This document shows positions 1-9,912 of a stretch of 64,000 bases of DNA, piece after piece; the stretch's first letter is position 1, and each line of letters starts with the position of its first letter. The DNA is from Streptomyces sp. NBC_00690 (GTDB taxonomy: Bacteria; Actinomycetota; Actinomycetes; Streptomycetales; Streptomycetaceae), in the NCBI RefSeq assembly GCF_036226685.1, contig NZ_CP109009.1, positions 4,340,001 to 4,404,000 on the forward strand, read 5' to 3'. Both the position numbers and the translations under genes were made by a program. The notes under the pieces were generated by a model. The model saw only the letters and a list, made by a program, of their open reading frames with translations. It ran no database searches and was not told the DNA's origin.

Positions 1-1320
1 GCACCGATCCTGATCCAGATCATGTCGGAAGAGATCGCGTCCAACCCCCAGCAGATGGAGGTGGCGGTCACCTTCGCCCGCTACTGCCTGCCGACCCTGT
101 TCTTCATGGGCGTGCACGTGGTGCTTGGGCAGATCCTCAACGCACGCGGTCGATTCGGCGCGATGATGTGGACCCCGGTCCTGAACAACATCGTGATCAT
201 CGCTACCTTCGGTGCCTTCATCTGGGCGTTCGGCAGCTTCACCGAGACCGGAGTGGACAGCTCGACCATCACTCCCGAAGGTGTCCGACTGCTCGGCATC
301 GGCACCCTGCTCGGACTGGTCGTTCAGGCGCTGGCAATGATCCCGTACCTGCGCGAAGCCGGTTTCAAGATGAAGCTGCGCTTCGACTGGAAGGGGCAGG
401 GCCTGGGCAAGGCCGCCGGCCTCGCCAAGTGGACCTTCTTCTTCGTGCTGGCGAACCAGCTCGGCATGATCGTCGTGACCCAGCTGGCCACCTGGGCCGG
501 AGGCACGGCCGAGAGGGAAGAGGGCGTCACGGGCGCCGGCATCACCGCCTACAACTACGCCCTGCTCCTGTGGCAAATGCCGCAGGCGATCATCACCGTA
601 TCGGTCATGACGGCCGTCCTCCCGAGGATCTCCCGCTCCGCCAGCGATGGCGACTCGGCGGCCGTACGCGACGACATCTCCCACGGCCTACGAACCTCTG
701 CCGTCGCCATCGTGCCCTGTGCCTTCGCCTTCCTCGCGCTCGGTGTACCGATGACCAGCCTGCTGTACGCCGGATCGGGGGAGGAAGGTGCCCGAAACAT
801 CGGCTTCATCCTGATGGCATTCGGTCTCGGGCTGATCCCGTACTCGGTGCAGTACGTCGTACTCCGTGGCTTCTACGCCTACGAAGACACCAGGACGCCC
901 TTCTACAACACGGTGATCGTGGCCTTCGTCAACGCGCTGGCCTCCGCGATCAGCTTTGTCGTACTGCCAGCCCGCTGGGCGGTCGTCGGCATGGCGGCCT
1001 CGTACGGGCTCGCCTACATGGTCGGCGTCGGTGTCGCCTGGTCCAGGCTGAACAAGCGCCTGGGCGGAGATCTCGACGGTCCGCACGTACTGCGGACCTA
1101 CGCCCGGCTCTGCTTGGCCTCTCTTCCCGCCGCAGCCCTGGGCGGGGCAGCCGCGTACGCCATCCTCAAGACCCTCGGTGGCGGAGCCGTAGGTTCCCTT
1201 GCCGCACTGGTGGCGGGTGGAATCGTGCTCCTGGCCGTGTTCTTCCTGGCGGCGAAGCGGATGCGCATCGAGGAGCTGAACTCCATGGTCGGAATGGTTC
1301 GCGGGCGTCTCGGCCGCTAG
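1..1320 (+). CDS. murJ: MurJ/MviN lipid II flippase, C-terminal part (5' end outside window)
   Basis: The reading frame is open from the first base and ends in TAG, so this is the C-terminal ~439 residues of a longer gene. It is a polytopic membrane protein with about ten hydrophobic segments. Residues typical of the MurJ/MviN family are visible, including the stretch GQILNARGRFGAMMWTPVLN and later RGFYAYEDTRTPFYNT. MurJ moves lipid II across the cytoplasmic membrane for peptidoglycan synthesis. The next gene encodes a pseudokinase with a C-terminal extracytoplasmic domain, and in Mycobacterium these two parts are fused in one protein, which supports the call. No kinase part follows within this frame. 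The true start is not visible. Confidence 0.93.
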   Translation, partial: APILIQIMSEEIASNPQQMEVAVTFARYCLPTLFFMGVHVVLGQILNARGRFGAMMWTPVLNNIVIIATFGAFIWAFGSFTETGVDSSTITPEGVRLLGIGTLLGLVVQALAMIPYLREAGFKMKLRFDWKGQGLGKAAGLAKWTFFFVLANQLGMIVVTQLATWAGGTAEREEGVTGAGITAYNYALLLWQMPQAIITVSVMTAVLPRISRSASDGDSAAVRDDISHGLRTSAVAIVPCAFAFLALGVPMTSLLYAGSGEEGARNIGFILMAFGLGLIPYSVQYVVLRGFYAYEDTRTPFYNTVIVAFVNALASAISFVVLPARWAVVGMAASYGLAYMVGVGVAWSRLNKRLGGDLDGPHVLRTYARLCLASLPAAALGGAAAYAILKTLGGGAVGSLAALVAGGIVLLAVFFLAAKRMRIEELNSMVGMVRGRLGR

Positions 1321-1439
1321 TCGACTGCAATACCGCACAACCATCGCTGTCCGCTGTGTGTCGTGCATAGCGGCGGACTGTGGGCACAATTGGCATGGCT
1401 GTTTGTTCATGCGCAACGGATGGGGAGGCAGGAACGACG

Positions 1440-3152
1440 GTGGCGGAACGTAGCACGGCTGCCGTCGACGTGGCCGACAACAGCGGAGACGAACCGCTGA
1501 CCGCGCAGGCGGACAAGGCCACGACCGACGGGGCGGCCCAGACGGAGAACACGGCGGAAGGCGAAACGCCGGAGACGGGCCCTGAGCGGCAGAGGGCCGA
1601 GCCTTCGATCGCCCCGCCCGAGCTGCACAGCGGCCACAAGCTCGCCAGACGCTACCGCCTGGAGGAGTGCGTCACCCGTCTGGACGGTTTCAGCAGCTGG
1701 CGTGCCGTGGACGAGAAGCTGCGCCGTGCTGTCGGGGTCCATCTCCTCCCCGCCGACCACCCACGAGCCCGCTCGGTCCTGGCTGCGGCGCGCTCCGCGG
1801 CCCTCCTCGGAGATCCGCGATTCGTCCAGGTGCTGGATGCGGTCGAGGAGAACGACCTCGTCTATGTGGTCCATGAGTGGCTGCCGGACGCCACAGAGCT
1901 CACGGCGGTGCTGGCGCTCGGCCCCATGGAGCCGCATGACGCCTACCACCTCGTGGATCAGCTCTCCCAGGCCATGACCGCCGCGCACCGCGAAGGGCTG
2001 GCGCATCTCAGGCTCACGCCGGGGGCCGTACTGCGGACCTCGTCCGGCCAGTACCGCATCCGTGGGCTGGCGGTGAATGCTGCGCTACGGGGCATCACCA
2101 CCGACCGTCCCCAGCGGGCCGACACCGAGGCGATCGGCGCCCTTCTCTACGCCGCCCTGACCCATCGCTGGCCCTACGAGAGCAATGCGTACGGCCTCTC
2201 CGGGCTTCCCAAGGGCATCGGACTCCTCCCACCCGACCAGGTCAGGGCCGGTGTCCATCGAGGACTCTCCGAACTCGCCATGCGGGCACTGGTCAACGAG
2301 GGTGCAACGGCTTCCCGACAGGAGCCCCCTTGCACCACCCCGGAAGAACTGGCCAAGGCAGTCGCGTCGATGCCACGGATCCGCCCTCCAGAACCGGCCT
2401 TCGCCTCGCCACCCGACTACCAGCGGACCACCTACCAACAGGGCGTCTACGGGCGTCCTCCTCGCCCCGGCGTCATGACCACGCAGGCGATCCCCACTCC
2501 TCCCGCACCGCTCGAAAGTCGTACGGGCAAGGTGCTGAAATGGGGAGTGGCCGCCCTGCTGATCGCCGCTCTGGGACTTGGTAGCTGGCAGGTCGCCGAC
2601 AGGTTGATCGACCACGGCAAGGAACGAGTCGACCCGGGCACCACCCAGTCAGAGACCGGAAACAAGAACGAAGGCGCCAATCCCCTTCCCGAGACCGGAA
2701 AGCCGATCACCATCGAGTCGGCGCGAGACTTCGACCCCTTCGGCCAGGACAGGTCGGAGAAGCCTGCGGGGATACAGAAGAGCTTCGACGGAGACCGCAG
2801 CACCTACTGGAACACGGACGGCTACCGCGGCAAGTCCGACTTCGGCGGACTGAAGGCCGGTGTCGGCCTCATTCTGGACCTCGGCAAGGTGCAGCCGATC
2901 GGCACTGTCGATGTGTCCTTCCTCGGAGGGACCACCTCCGTGGAACTGCGGGCCGCGTCCGAATCGGCCGGATCGGAGCCCGACACGTTCGAGGAATACG
3001 CCAAGGTCGCCGAGGGGTCCGGAACCAATGTCTCCCTTAAGCCTGGCAAGCCATTGAAGTCGCGGTACGTTCTGGTCTGGCTGACCAATCTTCCGTCAAC
3101 CGGCGAGGGCGATTTCCGAGGCAAGGTCTCAGAAATCAAGATCACCACCTGA
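1440..3152 (+). CDS. Kinase-like (pseudokinase) membrane protein with C-terminal discoidin-like domain
   Basis: 570 residues from GTG 1440, chosen because GGGGAGG lies about 12 bases upstream; an open frame continues to 1380 without a better site. Residues ~65-300 have a Ser/Thr-kinase-like layout (HKLARRYRLEECV start), but the catalytic loop reads HLRLTPGAVL instead of HRDxKxxN and the DFG is replaced by RGLAVN. It is therefore probably catalytically dead. A single membrane helix follows (about residues 361-385). The outer domain contains SFDGDRSTYWNTD and LDLGKVQPIGTVDVSF, a discoidin/F5-8C-like beta-sandwich pattern. In Mycobacterium tuberculosis, MurJ, a pseudokinase and a similar outer domain form one polypeptide that recruits the FHA protein FhaA. 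Here the domains are split into adjacent genes, so a role in controlling MurJ is inferred. Confidence 0.8.
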   Translation: MAERSTAAVDVADNSGDEPLTAQADKATTDGAAQTENTAEGETPETGPERQRAEPSIAPPELHSGHKLARRYRLEECVTRLDGFSSWRAVDEKLRRAVGVHLLPADHPRARSVLAAARSAALLGDPRFVQVLDAVEENDLVYVVHEWLPDATELTAVLALGPMEPHDAYHLVDQLSQAMTAAHREGLAHLRLTPGAVLRTSSGQYRIRGLAVNAALRGITTDRPQRADTEAIGALLYAALTHRWPYESNAYGLSGLPKGIGLLPPDQVRAGVHRGLSELAMRALVNEGATASRQEPPCTTPEELAKAVASMPRIRPPEPAFASPPDYQRTTYQQGVYGRPPRPGVMTTQAIPTPPAPLESRTGKVLKWGVAALLIAALGLGSWQVADRLIDHGKERVDPGTTQSETGNKNEGANPLPETGKPITIESARDFDPFGQDRSEKPAGIQKSFDGDRSTYWNTDGYRGKSDFGGLKAGVGLILDLGKVQPIGTVDVSFLGGTTSVELRAASESAGSEPDTFEEYAKVAEGSGTNVSLKPGKPLKSRYVLVWLTNLPSTGEGDFRGKVSEIKITT

Positions 3153-3177
3153 CGGCACCAGGGGAGGGGCTGCACCG

Positions 3178-3882
3178 TTGGACGACGCGATACCTCGCGA
3201 CACCAGCGACCAAGACCTGTTGGCCAGCCATGTCGCGGGGGACCCACACGCCTTTGGTGAGCTGGTGCGTCGGCATCGTGACAGGCTCTGGGCCGTCGCC
3301 CTACGGACCCTGGGGGATCGCGAAGAGGCGGCCGACGCCGTCCAGGACGCTCTTGTCTCCGCCTTCCGGGCAGCTCACACCTTTCGGGGTCAGTCCGCCG
3401 TGACCACATGGCTTCATCGCATCACGGTGAACGCTTGTCTGGATCGTGCGCGTAAGGCAGCGACCCGCAAAACGTCTCCCATCGATGACGCACAGCGCCT
3501 GGAGCAGCTACTGGAACCGCATGAATCGGCGGAAGCGCCGGCTGAGCGCCAGGACCTCAACCGAGAACTCCTGGCGGCACTGGCCAAGCTTCCCCCGGAT
3601 CAGCGAGCCGCACTCGTCCTCGTCGATATGCAGGGATACCCGGTGGCGGAGGCCGCTCTCGTCCTCGATGTGCCGGTAGGAACGGTCAAGAGCAGATGCG
3701 CCCGAGGCCGGGCCAGACTGCTGCCCATGCTCACCCATCTGCGCGCTGATGCTGGGGATAGCCGTGGGCCCAGCGGGGGAAGGAACCGGACGCCGGGGGA
3801 TTCCGTCCCATCGGCATCGGGACCACGAGACACAGAGCCAAACGGCTCGGCTGCTGCGAAGGGCGGAGGTGGGCGCGCGTGA
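3178..3882 (+). CDS. sigM: ECF RNA polymerase sigma factor SigM
   Basis: 234 residues from a TTG start at 3178, supported by GGGGAGGGG 8-9 bases upstream. Region 2 (HAFGELVRRHRDRLWAVALR, then DREEAADAVQDALVSAFRAA) and region 4 (LPPDQRAALVLVDMQGYPVAEAALVLDVPVGTVKSR, split here by reference only) are typical of group 4 sigma factors. The gene sits between the murJ/pseudokinase pair and trxBA, the position sigM has in Mycobacterium and Streptomyces. The stop overlaps the start of the anti-sigma gene by 4 bases (GTGA), so the two are translationally coupled. The last ~50 residues are rich in Gly, Pro and Arg and look disordered. Confidence 0.92.
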   Translation: MDDAIPRDTSDQDLLASHVAGDPHAFGELVRRHRDRLWAVALRTLGDREEAADAVQDALVSAFRAAHTFRGQSAVTTWLHRITVNACLDRARKAATRKTSPIDDAQRLEQLLEPHESAEAPAERQDLNRELLAALAKLPPDQRAALVLVDMQGYPVAEAALVLDVPVGTVKSRCARGRARLLPMLTHLRADAGDSRGPSGGRNRTPGDSVPSASGPRDTEPNGSAAAKGGGGRA

Positions 3883-4781
3883 CATCCACGGCCGATATGA
3901 CTCAGCACCCGGACGTCTCGGAGATCTCCGATCTCACCGAAGGGTTGCTCTCCCCTGCCCAGAGCAGCGATCTCCGACAGCATCTGGACGACTGCGCGCT
4001 GTGTGCAGATGTCCATGCCTCCCTGGAAGAGATCCGGGGCATGCTCGGCACGCTTCCCGGAACGCCGCGCATGCCGGCAGACATCGCCGAGCGCATTGAC
4101 GCAGCCCTCGCCGCCGAAGCGCTACTCGATTCCACAGCTCCCGAACGCACGACGCATGTTTCACGTGAAACAACGCTTGTCTCGTCAGAGCAGGAGACCC
4201 ACCCCGCAGCGGAGCGCCCTTCAGGTCATGCACGCGGCACCACTGGTCCCGGGCGCACTCGGACGAAGCGGCGGCGACGCACAGCCACCCTGGGCGCCGT
4301 CTTCACCATCGCCGCCATCAGCATGAGCGTGCTTCTCCTTCAAATGGTTCGATCCACCGATGACGGCGCCTCGGAGAAACGCTCCACCAGCGCTGGCGTA
4401 GCCGACCTCGGTTCGCCTGATGACTTCGCGGGCCCAGCGCTGGAGAGCACCGTGCAGTCGCTCGTCGGGGGCAACGCCTCCGCCAGGCGGTCCGTGCCGG
4501 AGAACAGCAATGGCGTCCGCACCCATGAAGCACCGTCTTCGCCACAGGCCCTGAAGGGCGCCGCGGCACCGACCTGTATCCAGCAAGGAACAGGACGCCT
4601 CGACTCTCCGATTGCCGTGGAGCAGGGAACGTACGAAGGCGGCAACGCCTATCTGATGGTCTTCCCCCACTCCTCTGACACGGGGCTCGTTCAGGCGTAT
4701 GTCGTCGATGCCGTCTGTGTGAACAGCTCACCGCCGGCCGCTGGAAAGCTGCTCTTGGAAGAGACCTACTCTCGTCGCTGA
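3879..4781 (+). CDS. Anti-sigma factor (ZAS type) for SigM, membrane anchored
   Basis: 300 residues from GTG 3879, overlapping sigM by 4 bases. The N-terminal ~75 residues hold the zinc-binding anti-sigma signature HLDDCALC (Hx3Cx2C, residues ~33-40). A basic stretch ([12 protein letters not shown]) precedes one membrane helix at about residues 136-156. The outer part (~150 residues) is Ser/Ala rich with no recognised domain. By position and coupling it should hold SigM at the membrane, as RsmA does for SigM in Mycobacterium. A perfect parS site lies inside the gene and is translated as VSRET. The trigger sensed by the outer domain is unknown. Confidence 0.85.
   Translation: MTSTADMTQHPDVSEISDLTEGLLSPAQSSDLRQHLDDCALCADVHASLEEIRGMLGTLPGTPRMPADIAERIDAALAAEALLDSTAPERTTHVSRETTLVSSEQETHPAAERPSGHARGTTGPGRTRTKRRRRTATLGAVFTIAAISMSVLLLQMVRSTDDGASEKRSTSAGVADLGSPDDFAGPALESTVQSLVGGNASARRSVPENSNGVRTHEAPSSPQALKGAAAPTCIQQGTGRLDSPIAVEQGTYEGGNAYLMVFPHSSDTGLVQAYVVDAVCVNSSPPAAGKLLLEETYSRR
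4158..4171. other. parS site (ParB-binding centromere), inside anti-sigma gene
   Basis: Perfect 14-base palindrome GTTTCACGTGAAAC, the established parS sequence of Streptomyces. It is one of five exact copies in the window, about 9.4 kb left of the dnaA stop codon and oriC's left end is a further few hundred bases right. It lies wholly within coding sequence. Confidence 0.95.
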
Positions 4782-4809
4782 CGCATTGGTTCGCGCTGTA
4801 TGCCGTCCC

Positions 4810-4836
4810 GGGAATGCGAGCCCCTTAGTATCCGTT
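4810..4836 (+). promoter_or_regulatory. SigR-type promoter of trxBA
   Basis: GGGAAT (4810-4815), exactly 18 bases, then GTT (4834-4836). This matches the sigma-R consensus GGGAAT-N18-GTT known from Streptomyces thiol-stress genes, where trxBA is a classic target. It lies between the anti-sigma stop and the trxB start, 70 bases before the GTG. Confidence 0.88.
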
Positions 4837-4905
4837 GGGTGGGGTGAGGAGTCATTGACCCGGCACCCCGGCAGCAGCGCAGCCTTCAGAGACGAGGAAG
4901 AACCC

Positions 4906-5880
4906 GTGAGCGACGTCCGTAACGTGATCATCATTGGCTCCGGGCCAGCCGGGTACACGGCGGCGCTCTACACCGCACGGGCTTCGCTGAACCCGTTGGT
5001 GTTCGAAGGTGCCGTCACGGCCGGCGGCGCACTGATGAACACCACCGATGTGGAGAACTTCCCGGGCTTCCGTGACGGCATCATGGGCCCGGACCTTATG
5101 GACAACATGCGCGCCCAGGCGGAGCGCTTCGGTGCCGAGCTCGTTCCGGACGATGTGGTCTCCGTGGACCTCACCGGTGACATCAAGACCGTCACCGACA
5201 CTGCGGGCACCGTGCACCGCGCCAAGGCCGTGATCGTGACCACCGGCTCCCAGCACCGCAAGCTCGGTCTGCCCAATGAAGATGCGCTCTCCGGGCGAGG
5301 CGTCTCCTGGTGCGCCACCTGTGATGGGTTCTTCTTCAAGGACCAGAACATCGCGGTGATCGGTGGTGGCGACACTGCGATGGAGGAAGCGACCTTCCTC
5401 TCCCGCTTCGCAAAGTCGGTGACGATCGTCCACCGTCGCGACACGCTGCGGGCTTCGAAGGCCATGCAGGACCGAGCCTTCGCCGACCCCAAGATTTCGT
5501 TCGCCTGGGACAGTGAGGTTGCCGAGATCCATGGCGACCAGAAGCTCACCGGACTGACCCTGCGCAACACCAAGTCGGGCGAGACATCCGAGCTGGCGGC
5601 CACTGGTCTCTTTATCGCCGTCGGTCACGACCCTCGGACGGAGCTCTTCAAGGGGCAGCTCGACCTCGATGACGAGGGCTACCTGAAGGTCGCTGCCCCT
5701 TCGACCCGCACCAACCTCACCGGTGTCTTCGCCGCGGGCGATGTCGTCGACCACACCTACCGTCAGGCCATCACTGCCGCTGGTACTGGCTGCTCCGCAG
5801 CTCTGGACGCCGAGCGGTTCCTCGCGGCCCTCGCCGATGGCGAGAAGGTCGCCGAGCCCGAGAAGACCCCTGCGGTCTGA
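4906..5880 (+). CDS. trxB: Thioredoxin-disulfide reductase
   Basis: 324 residues from GTG 4906, chosen because GAGGAAG lies just upstream and the protein then starts at the FAD-binding motif ([20 protein letters not shown]). The redox-active WCATC is at about residue 138, followed by the NADPH-binding fold [12 protein letters not shown]. The C-terminal FAD contact [10 protein letters not shown] is present. The enzyme uses NADPH to reduce thioredoxin in the cytoplasm. It is followed after 48 bases by trxA and preceded by a sigma-R promoter, so the pair should be induced by disulfide stress. Length and motifs are normal for the low-molecular-weight family. Confidence 0.97.
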   Translation: MSDVRNVIIIGSGPAGYTAALYTARASLNPLVFEGAVTAGGALMNTTDVENFPGFRDGIMGPDLMDNMRAQAERFGAELVPDDVVSVDLTGDIKTVTDTAGTVHRAKAVIVTTGSQHRKLGLPNEDALSGRGVSWCATCDGFFFKDQNIAVIGGGDTAMEEATFLSRFAKSVTIVHRRDTLRASKAMQDRAFADPKISFAWDSEVAEIHGDQKLTGLTLRNTKSGETSELAATGLFIAVGHDPRTELFKGQLDLDDEGYLKVAAPSTRTNLTGVFAAGDVVDHTYRQAITAAGTGCSAALDAERFLAALADGEKVAEPEKTPAV

Positions 5881-5928
5881 TTCCTCGACCGTCCTTTCCC
5901 ACCCCCAGAAGAAGCTAAGGAGGCCGCC

Positions 5929-6264
5929 GTGGCCGGCGCCCTGAAGACCGTTACGGACGACACCTTCGAAGAGGTTGTCCTCAAGAGCGACAAGCCTGTA
6001 CTCGTGGACTTTTGGGCCGAGTGGTGCGGTCCGTGCCGTCAGATCGCGCCGTCGCTGGAGGCCATTGCCGCCGAGCATGGCGACAAGATCGAGATCGTGA
6101 AGCTCAACATCGATCAGAACCCCACCATCACGGCGAAGTACGGCGTCATGTCCATCCCGACGCTGAATGTGTACCAGAACGGCGAGGTGGCGCAGACGAT
6201 CGTCGGCGCCAAGCCCAAGGCTGCGATTCTTCGTGAACTGGAGCCGTTCCTCACCCACAAGTGA
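5929..6264 (+). CDS. trxA: Thioredoxin
   Basis: 111 residues from GTG 5929 with a strong TAAGGAGG ribosome-binding site. The active site WCGPC sits in FWAEWCGPCRQIAP (residues ~26-39), and the cis-Pro loop SIPTLNVY is present. It is the electron carrier reduced by the upstream TrxB. A parS site and a bidirectional hairpin follow directly, closing the trxBA unit. Confidence 0.97.
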   Translation: MAGALKTVTDDTFEEVVLKSDKPVLVDFWAEWCGPCRQIAPSLEAIAAEHGDKIEIVKLNIDQNPTITAKYGVMSIPTLNVYQNGEVAQTIVGAKPKAAILRELEPFLTHK

Positions 6265-6275
6265 CATGGGCCGAT

Positions 6276-6289
6276 GTTTCACGTGAAAC
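6276..6289. other. parS site downstream of trxA
   Basis: Perfect GTTTCACGTGAAAC in the trxA 3' intergenic space, 12 bases after the stop codon and just before the transcription terminator. It is a ParB nucleation site for chromosome segregation. Confidence 0.95.
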
Positions 6290-6303
6290 ATCGGATGTGA
6301 AAC

Positions 6304-6343
6304 GAAAGAGGGGCTCATCCCGTACGGGATGAGCCCCTCTTTC
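6304..6343. terminator. Bidirectional intrinsic terminator, trxA / GNAT gene
   Basis: Perfect inverted repeat with 18-base arms (6304-6321 and 6326-6343) and a GTAC loop. It begins GAAAG and ends CTTTC, giving A-rich and T-rich flanks. It lies between convergent genes and can serve both. Confidence 0.9.
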
Positions 6344-6365
6344 GCGCTCATAGACATCCCCATGG

Positions 6366-6983
6366 TCAAAGCGGTCTGAGTACCGGCTCCTTCTGAACGG
6401 CGCCGAGCAATCGATCAAGCGCGAGTTCCATGTCTTCCTTCCAGGAGAGAGCAGTCCGCAGCTCCAGCCTCAACCGTGGATAGGAGGGATGAGGCCGCAC
6501 GGTCTTGAAGCCAACTGCGAGAAGATGATCAGCTGGTAGAAGACAAGCAGGTTCCTTCCAACGGGCGTCACCGAATGCTTCTATCCCCCGGAACCTTCTG
6601 CGCAGCAGATCCTTCACGACTGTCTGCACCATGACACGACCCAAGCCCTGCCCTTGGTACCCGGGGCTGATCCACGCGGTCATCAGCTGCACGGCATCCG
6701 CTGAAACAGGGCTCGTCGGAAATGCCTGGGATCGCGGAACATAGGCAGGGGGCGCATAGAGAACGAACCCAGCAGGGACATCGTCCACATAGACCACTCT
6801 GCCGCAGGACCCCCAGTCCAACAGGACCGCCGAGATCCAGGACTCCTTCTCCAGCTCCGATCGCCCCGCTCGAACTGCGGCGTCTCCCCGGACAGGGTCG
6901 AGCTCCCAGAAGACGCATGCCCGGCAAGGCCGGGGCAGGTCCGAGAGATTGTCCAATGTGAGAGGTACAAGCCGACGCCCCAT
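6366..6983 (-). CDS. GNAT-family N-acetyltransferase
   Basis: 205 residues from ATG at 6983; an in-frame upstream start exists at 7025 but the family-like start MGRRLVPLTLDNL fits better. The acetyl-CoA binding motif QGQGLGR lies in AWISPGYQGQGLGRVMVQTV at about residues 110-129. This protein is conserved between parB and trxA in streptomycetes. Its substrate is unknown. It is transcribed leftwards with parAB but is separated from parB by about 280 bases in which I see no other gene. Confidence 0.85.
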   Translation of the reverse strand: MGRRLVPLTLDNLSDLPRPCRACVFWELDPVRGDAAVRAGRSELEKESWISAVLLDWGSCGRVVYVDDVPAGFVLYAPPAYVPRSQAFPTSPVSADAVQLMTAWISPGYQGQGLGRVMVQTVVKDLLRRRFRGIEAFGDARWKEPACLLPADHLLAVGFKTVRPHPSYPRLRLELRTALSWKEDMELALDRLLGAVQKEPVLRPL

Positions 6984-7264
6984 GGAGGCTGTTCCTCGCT
7001 TCCTGCCCTGGCTCGCAAGATGCACGACACCCTGTTCGCCGGCCCTACAGACCCTGCTTCCCTCAGCTGAAGACTGCGGCTACCTGGCAACTCCAGAGTG
7101 GTCACTGGTAGAGGGTCGCAGTCAGGCAATGAGGCGCAGTGACCATCCACCAGCATCGTATCGAGCGCGTCCCCACGCGGAAGGGGAGAAAGAAACACAG
7201 GCGGACCGTGTCCGGTCGTTCTCCCGAACATGGCCCGCCTCATGACTCCCGCAGAGAGCCTCAG

Positions 7265-8353
7265 TCAGCTCGCGTCGTGGGAGTCCTCGTCATCAAGACT
7301 CTTCTCCAGAACCCTGCCCTCCCCCGGCGCCAGGGTGCCCAAGATGCGCTCCAGATCCTCCATCGAGGCGAACTCCACGACGATCTTGCCCTTCTTCTGA
7401 CCGAGGTCGACTCTCACCCGAGTCTCAAAGCGGTCCGAAAGGCGGGTTGCTAGATCGCCCAGGGCAGGCGACACACGTGTTCCGGCCCTGGGGCTCTTGG
7501 GCTTGGCCGTTGCCGCAGAGCTGGAGTTGAGGAGGGTCACGATCTCTTCAACCGCTCGGACTGACAGACCCTCGGCCACGATCCGATGCGCCAAGCGGTC
7601 CTGCTCCGCGGAATCATCCACAGAGAGCAGAGCCCTCGCATGGCCGGCGGAGAGCACACCAGCAGCGACCCTGCGCTGAACGGGCGCCGACAACCTCAGC
7701 AACCGAAGGGTATTGGAGACTTGAGGCCGAGAGCGGCCGATACGGTCCGCCAACTGGTCATGAGTGCAGTTGAAGTCCTTGAGCAACTGGTCGTAAGCGG
7801 CTGCCTCTTCCAGCGGATTCAGCTGAGCGCGGTGCAGGTTCTCCAGCAAAGCATCCAGCAGAAGCTTTTCATCGTCCGTATCCCGAACGATGGTGGGGAT
7901 CCGCTCCAGTCCGGCCTCACGGCAGGCCCGCCAGCGACGCTCGCCCATGATCAGTTCAAAGCGATCCGGGCCCAGCGGCCGTACGACAACCGGCTGAAGA
8001 AGTCCGACTTCCTTGATGGAAGTGACGAGCTCGGCGAGGGCGTCCTCGTCGAAGACTTCACGGGGCTGCCGCGGGTTGGGGGTGATGGCGTCGATCGGCA
8101 CTTCAGCGAAGTACGCACCCGTTGACTCAGCCTGCTCGGATGAACGATCCGAAGACTGTGCGGGCAGCATAACTTCGGGTACGGCTGCCAGCGCCGTCAC
8201 CTTTGCGGCTGCCACCCCACGGTCAGTGGTGGGCGTTTGTGGCGCTCCAACAGGCCCCATGGACACACTGGAAGACGCCTGCTGCTTCTCCTGGGGAGCG
8301 GCAGGGATCAAGGCACCGAGCCCACGCCCCAACCCTCTACGTCGCTCGCTCAC
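7265..8353 (-). CDS. parB: Chromosome-partitioning protein ParB
   Basis: 362 residues from GTG 8353; the start overlaps the parA stop by 4 bases. The N-terminus [11 protein letters not shown] is the ParA-contacting start typical of ParB. The ParB/Srx CTPase domain contains NPRQPREVF and [16 protein letters not shown]. The HTH that reads parS follows ([23 protein letters not shown] region), and a C-terminal dimerisation domain ends the protein. It binds the parS sites in this window and spreads to form the segregation complex. It is co-transcribed with parA. Confidence 0.97.
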   Translation of the reverse strand: MSERRRGLGRGLGALIPAAPQEKQQASSSVSMGPVGAPQTPTTDRGVAAAKVTALAAVPEVMLPAQSSDRSSEQAESTGAYFAEVPIDAITPNPRQPREVFDEDALAELVTSIKEVGLLQPVVVRPLGPDRFELIMGERRWRACREAGLERIPTIVRDTDDEKLLLDALLENLHRAQLNPLEEAAAYDQLLKDFNCTHDQLADRIGRSRPQVSNTLRLLRLSAPVQRRVAAGVLSAGHARALLSVDDSAEQDRLAHRIVAEGLSVRAVEEIVTLLNSSSAATAKPKSPRAGTRVSPALGDLATRLSDRFETRVRVDLGQKKGKIVVEFASMEDLERILGTLAPGEGRVLEKSLDDEDSHDAS

Positions 8354-9426
8354 TGAATCCCCTCCGAGACGTTCTGCTGACTTTTCTGGCCGCCCACATG
8401 GGCGTGCTGCGGGTCGTAGTGGACTCCGACCCCGCGGAGTGCAATCTCGCGTGCTGCCTCAAGGTAAGACAGAGATCCACTGGAACCGGGATCGTAAGTC
8501 AAAACCGTCTGCCCATAGCTCGGAGCCTCCGAGATACGGACCGAACGCGGAATGCTGGTCCGTAGCACTTCCTCACCGAAGTGGGTACGGACCTCCTCGG
8601 CCACCTGTGAGGCGAGGCGGGTACGGCCGTCGTACATGGTGAGGAGAATCGTGGATACATGGAGCGTGGGGTTGAGATGACCACGCACCAGATCCACATT
8701 CCTGAGCAGCTGCCCCAGCCCTTCCAGTGCGTAGTACTCGCACTGGATGGGAATCAGGACCTCCGCGCCAGCCACCATCGCATTGACGGTCAGTAGACCC
8801 AACGATGGAGGGCAGTCGATCAGGATGTAGTCCAGAGGCTGCTCATACGCCTGGATCGCTCGCTGTAGCCGACTCTCCCGAGCCACCAGAGACACCAACT
8901 CGATCTCCGCACCGGCGAGATCGATTGTGGCGGGTGCACAGAAGAGACCTTCCACATCGGGGACCGGCTGCACAACCTCAGAGAGAGGTCTGCTGTCCAC
9001 GAGGACGTCGTAGATCGAGGGAACTTCCGCGTGATGATCGATCCCCAAGGCCGTTGAGGCATTGCCCTGAGGATCCAGGTCGACCACGAGGACACGCGCA
9101 CCGTGCAGGGCGAGTGAGGCTGCGAGATTGACGGTGGTGGTGGTTTTCCCAACGCCACCTTTCTGATTGGCGACAACCATGACGCGGGTCTGCTCAGGTC
9201 GGGGCAGGCCCGCGCCGGCACGCCCCAGCGCCTCCACGGCCAGCTGGGCAGCTCGACCAATGGGGGTGTCGTCCATCGGGGGCGGTGTTTCACGTGAAAC
9301 ATCTTCTCCCCCCGACTCGGTACGGGGACCGGGGACCGGATCGGTCATCGGTCCCGCAATGTTGGCGTCGGACCGCAAGGATTCACTCTCCTCGACTTCA
9401 GGCTCGCGATGAACAGAGCCTGCCAT
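8350..9426 (-). CDS. parA: Chromosome-partitioning ATPase ParA
   Basis: About 358 residues if the ATG at 9426 is used. The deviant Walker A motif KGGVGKTTT lies in [20 protein letters not shown], followed by [15 protein letters not shown] and [14 protein letters not shown]. ParA moves ParB-parS complexes and in Streptomyces helps organise sporulation segregation. The start is uncertain: the frame is open to 9714, and other candidates are ATG 9348 and ATG 9276; none has a strong ribosome-binding site. A parS site lies inside the N-terminal coding region (translated VSRET), and a second lies upstream. Confidence 0.94.
   Translation of the reverse strand: MAGSVHREPEVEESESLRSDANIAGPMTDPVPGPRTESGGEDVSRETPPPMDDTPIGRAAQLAVEALGRAGAGLPRPEQTRVMVVANQKGGVGKTTTTVNLAASLALHGARVLVVDLDPQGNASTALGIDHHAEVPSIYDVLVDSRPLSEVVQPVPDVEGLFCAPATIDLAGAEIELVSLVARESRLQRAIQAYEQPLDYILIDCPPSLGLLTVNAMVAGAEVLIPIQCEYYALEGLGQLLRNVDLVRGHLNPTLHVSTILLTMYDGRTRLASQVAEEVRTHFGEEVLRTSIPRSVRISEAPSYGQTVLTYDPGSSGSLSYLEAAREIALRGVGVHYDPQHAHVGGQKSQQNVSEGIQ
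9287..9300. other. parS site inside parA
   Basis: Perfect GTTTCACGTGAAAC within the N-terminal coding part of parA, suited to ParB nucleation and possibly autoregulation of parAB. Confidence 0.95.
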
Positions 9427-9912
9427 GCTTTCGGGGTCATGAACCAGCGAGGCCCGTGCTTCTGTGGATGAATCCACCTCTGTGGACAACGCCCTAACCC
9501 CAACGAGGGGCTTACGGCTACGAATCGGGGCGGCTGCCCGCCCGCGGCTGATGATTCCCTGCAGCAGTGAGCGACGTTTCACGTGAAACACGATGCATCG
9601 GGTACCGCGTCGACCCCAGGGCGACACTCCGAAATGTGTACGTATGGCAGCTTGTATGGAGCATCTGGCCCAGGAATCCAGGGACGACTCAACCGAAGCA
9701 GGGCGCCCTCGCAACTATCGGAGACACAGTCATCCGATCCCAGAGCAGAAGACGGGGCAGGGTTCGGAGCCAGGAAAGGTGCGGTCTCATCGCCCCCGAA
9801 CGCTCCCGGTCGAGCAGCTCCGCTCGCCGATCTCGCAGCAAACGGGAGCCAGTGCCCACCCCAGGAGACATCCATCACAGCGGGCAGGTTCCACCGGCCG
9901 GTCACGTGTCGG
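9427..9912. promoter_or_regulatory. parA-rsmG intergenic region with parS
   Basis: 486 bases between the rsmG stop and the chosen parA start. It holds the parS site at 9576-9589 and should contain the parAB promoters. The parA frame remains open to 9714, so part could be coding if parA starts further up, but the extra sequence has no family features. I see no RNA gene or repeat apart from parS. Confidence 0.55.
9576..9589. other. parS site upstream of parA
   Basis: Perfect GTTTCACGTGAAAC, 289 bases from the parS inside parA, forming a pair at the head of the parAB operon. Confidence 0.95.

Noticed and set aside
9427..9714. N-terminal extension of ParA from 9714
   Set aside because: The frame is open but the added residues lack family similarity and would run through a parS site; the exact parA start remains uncertain.
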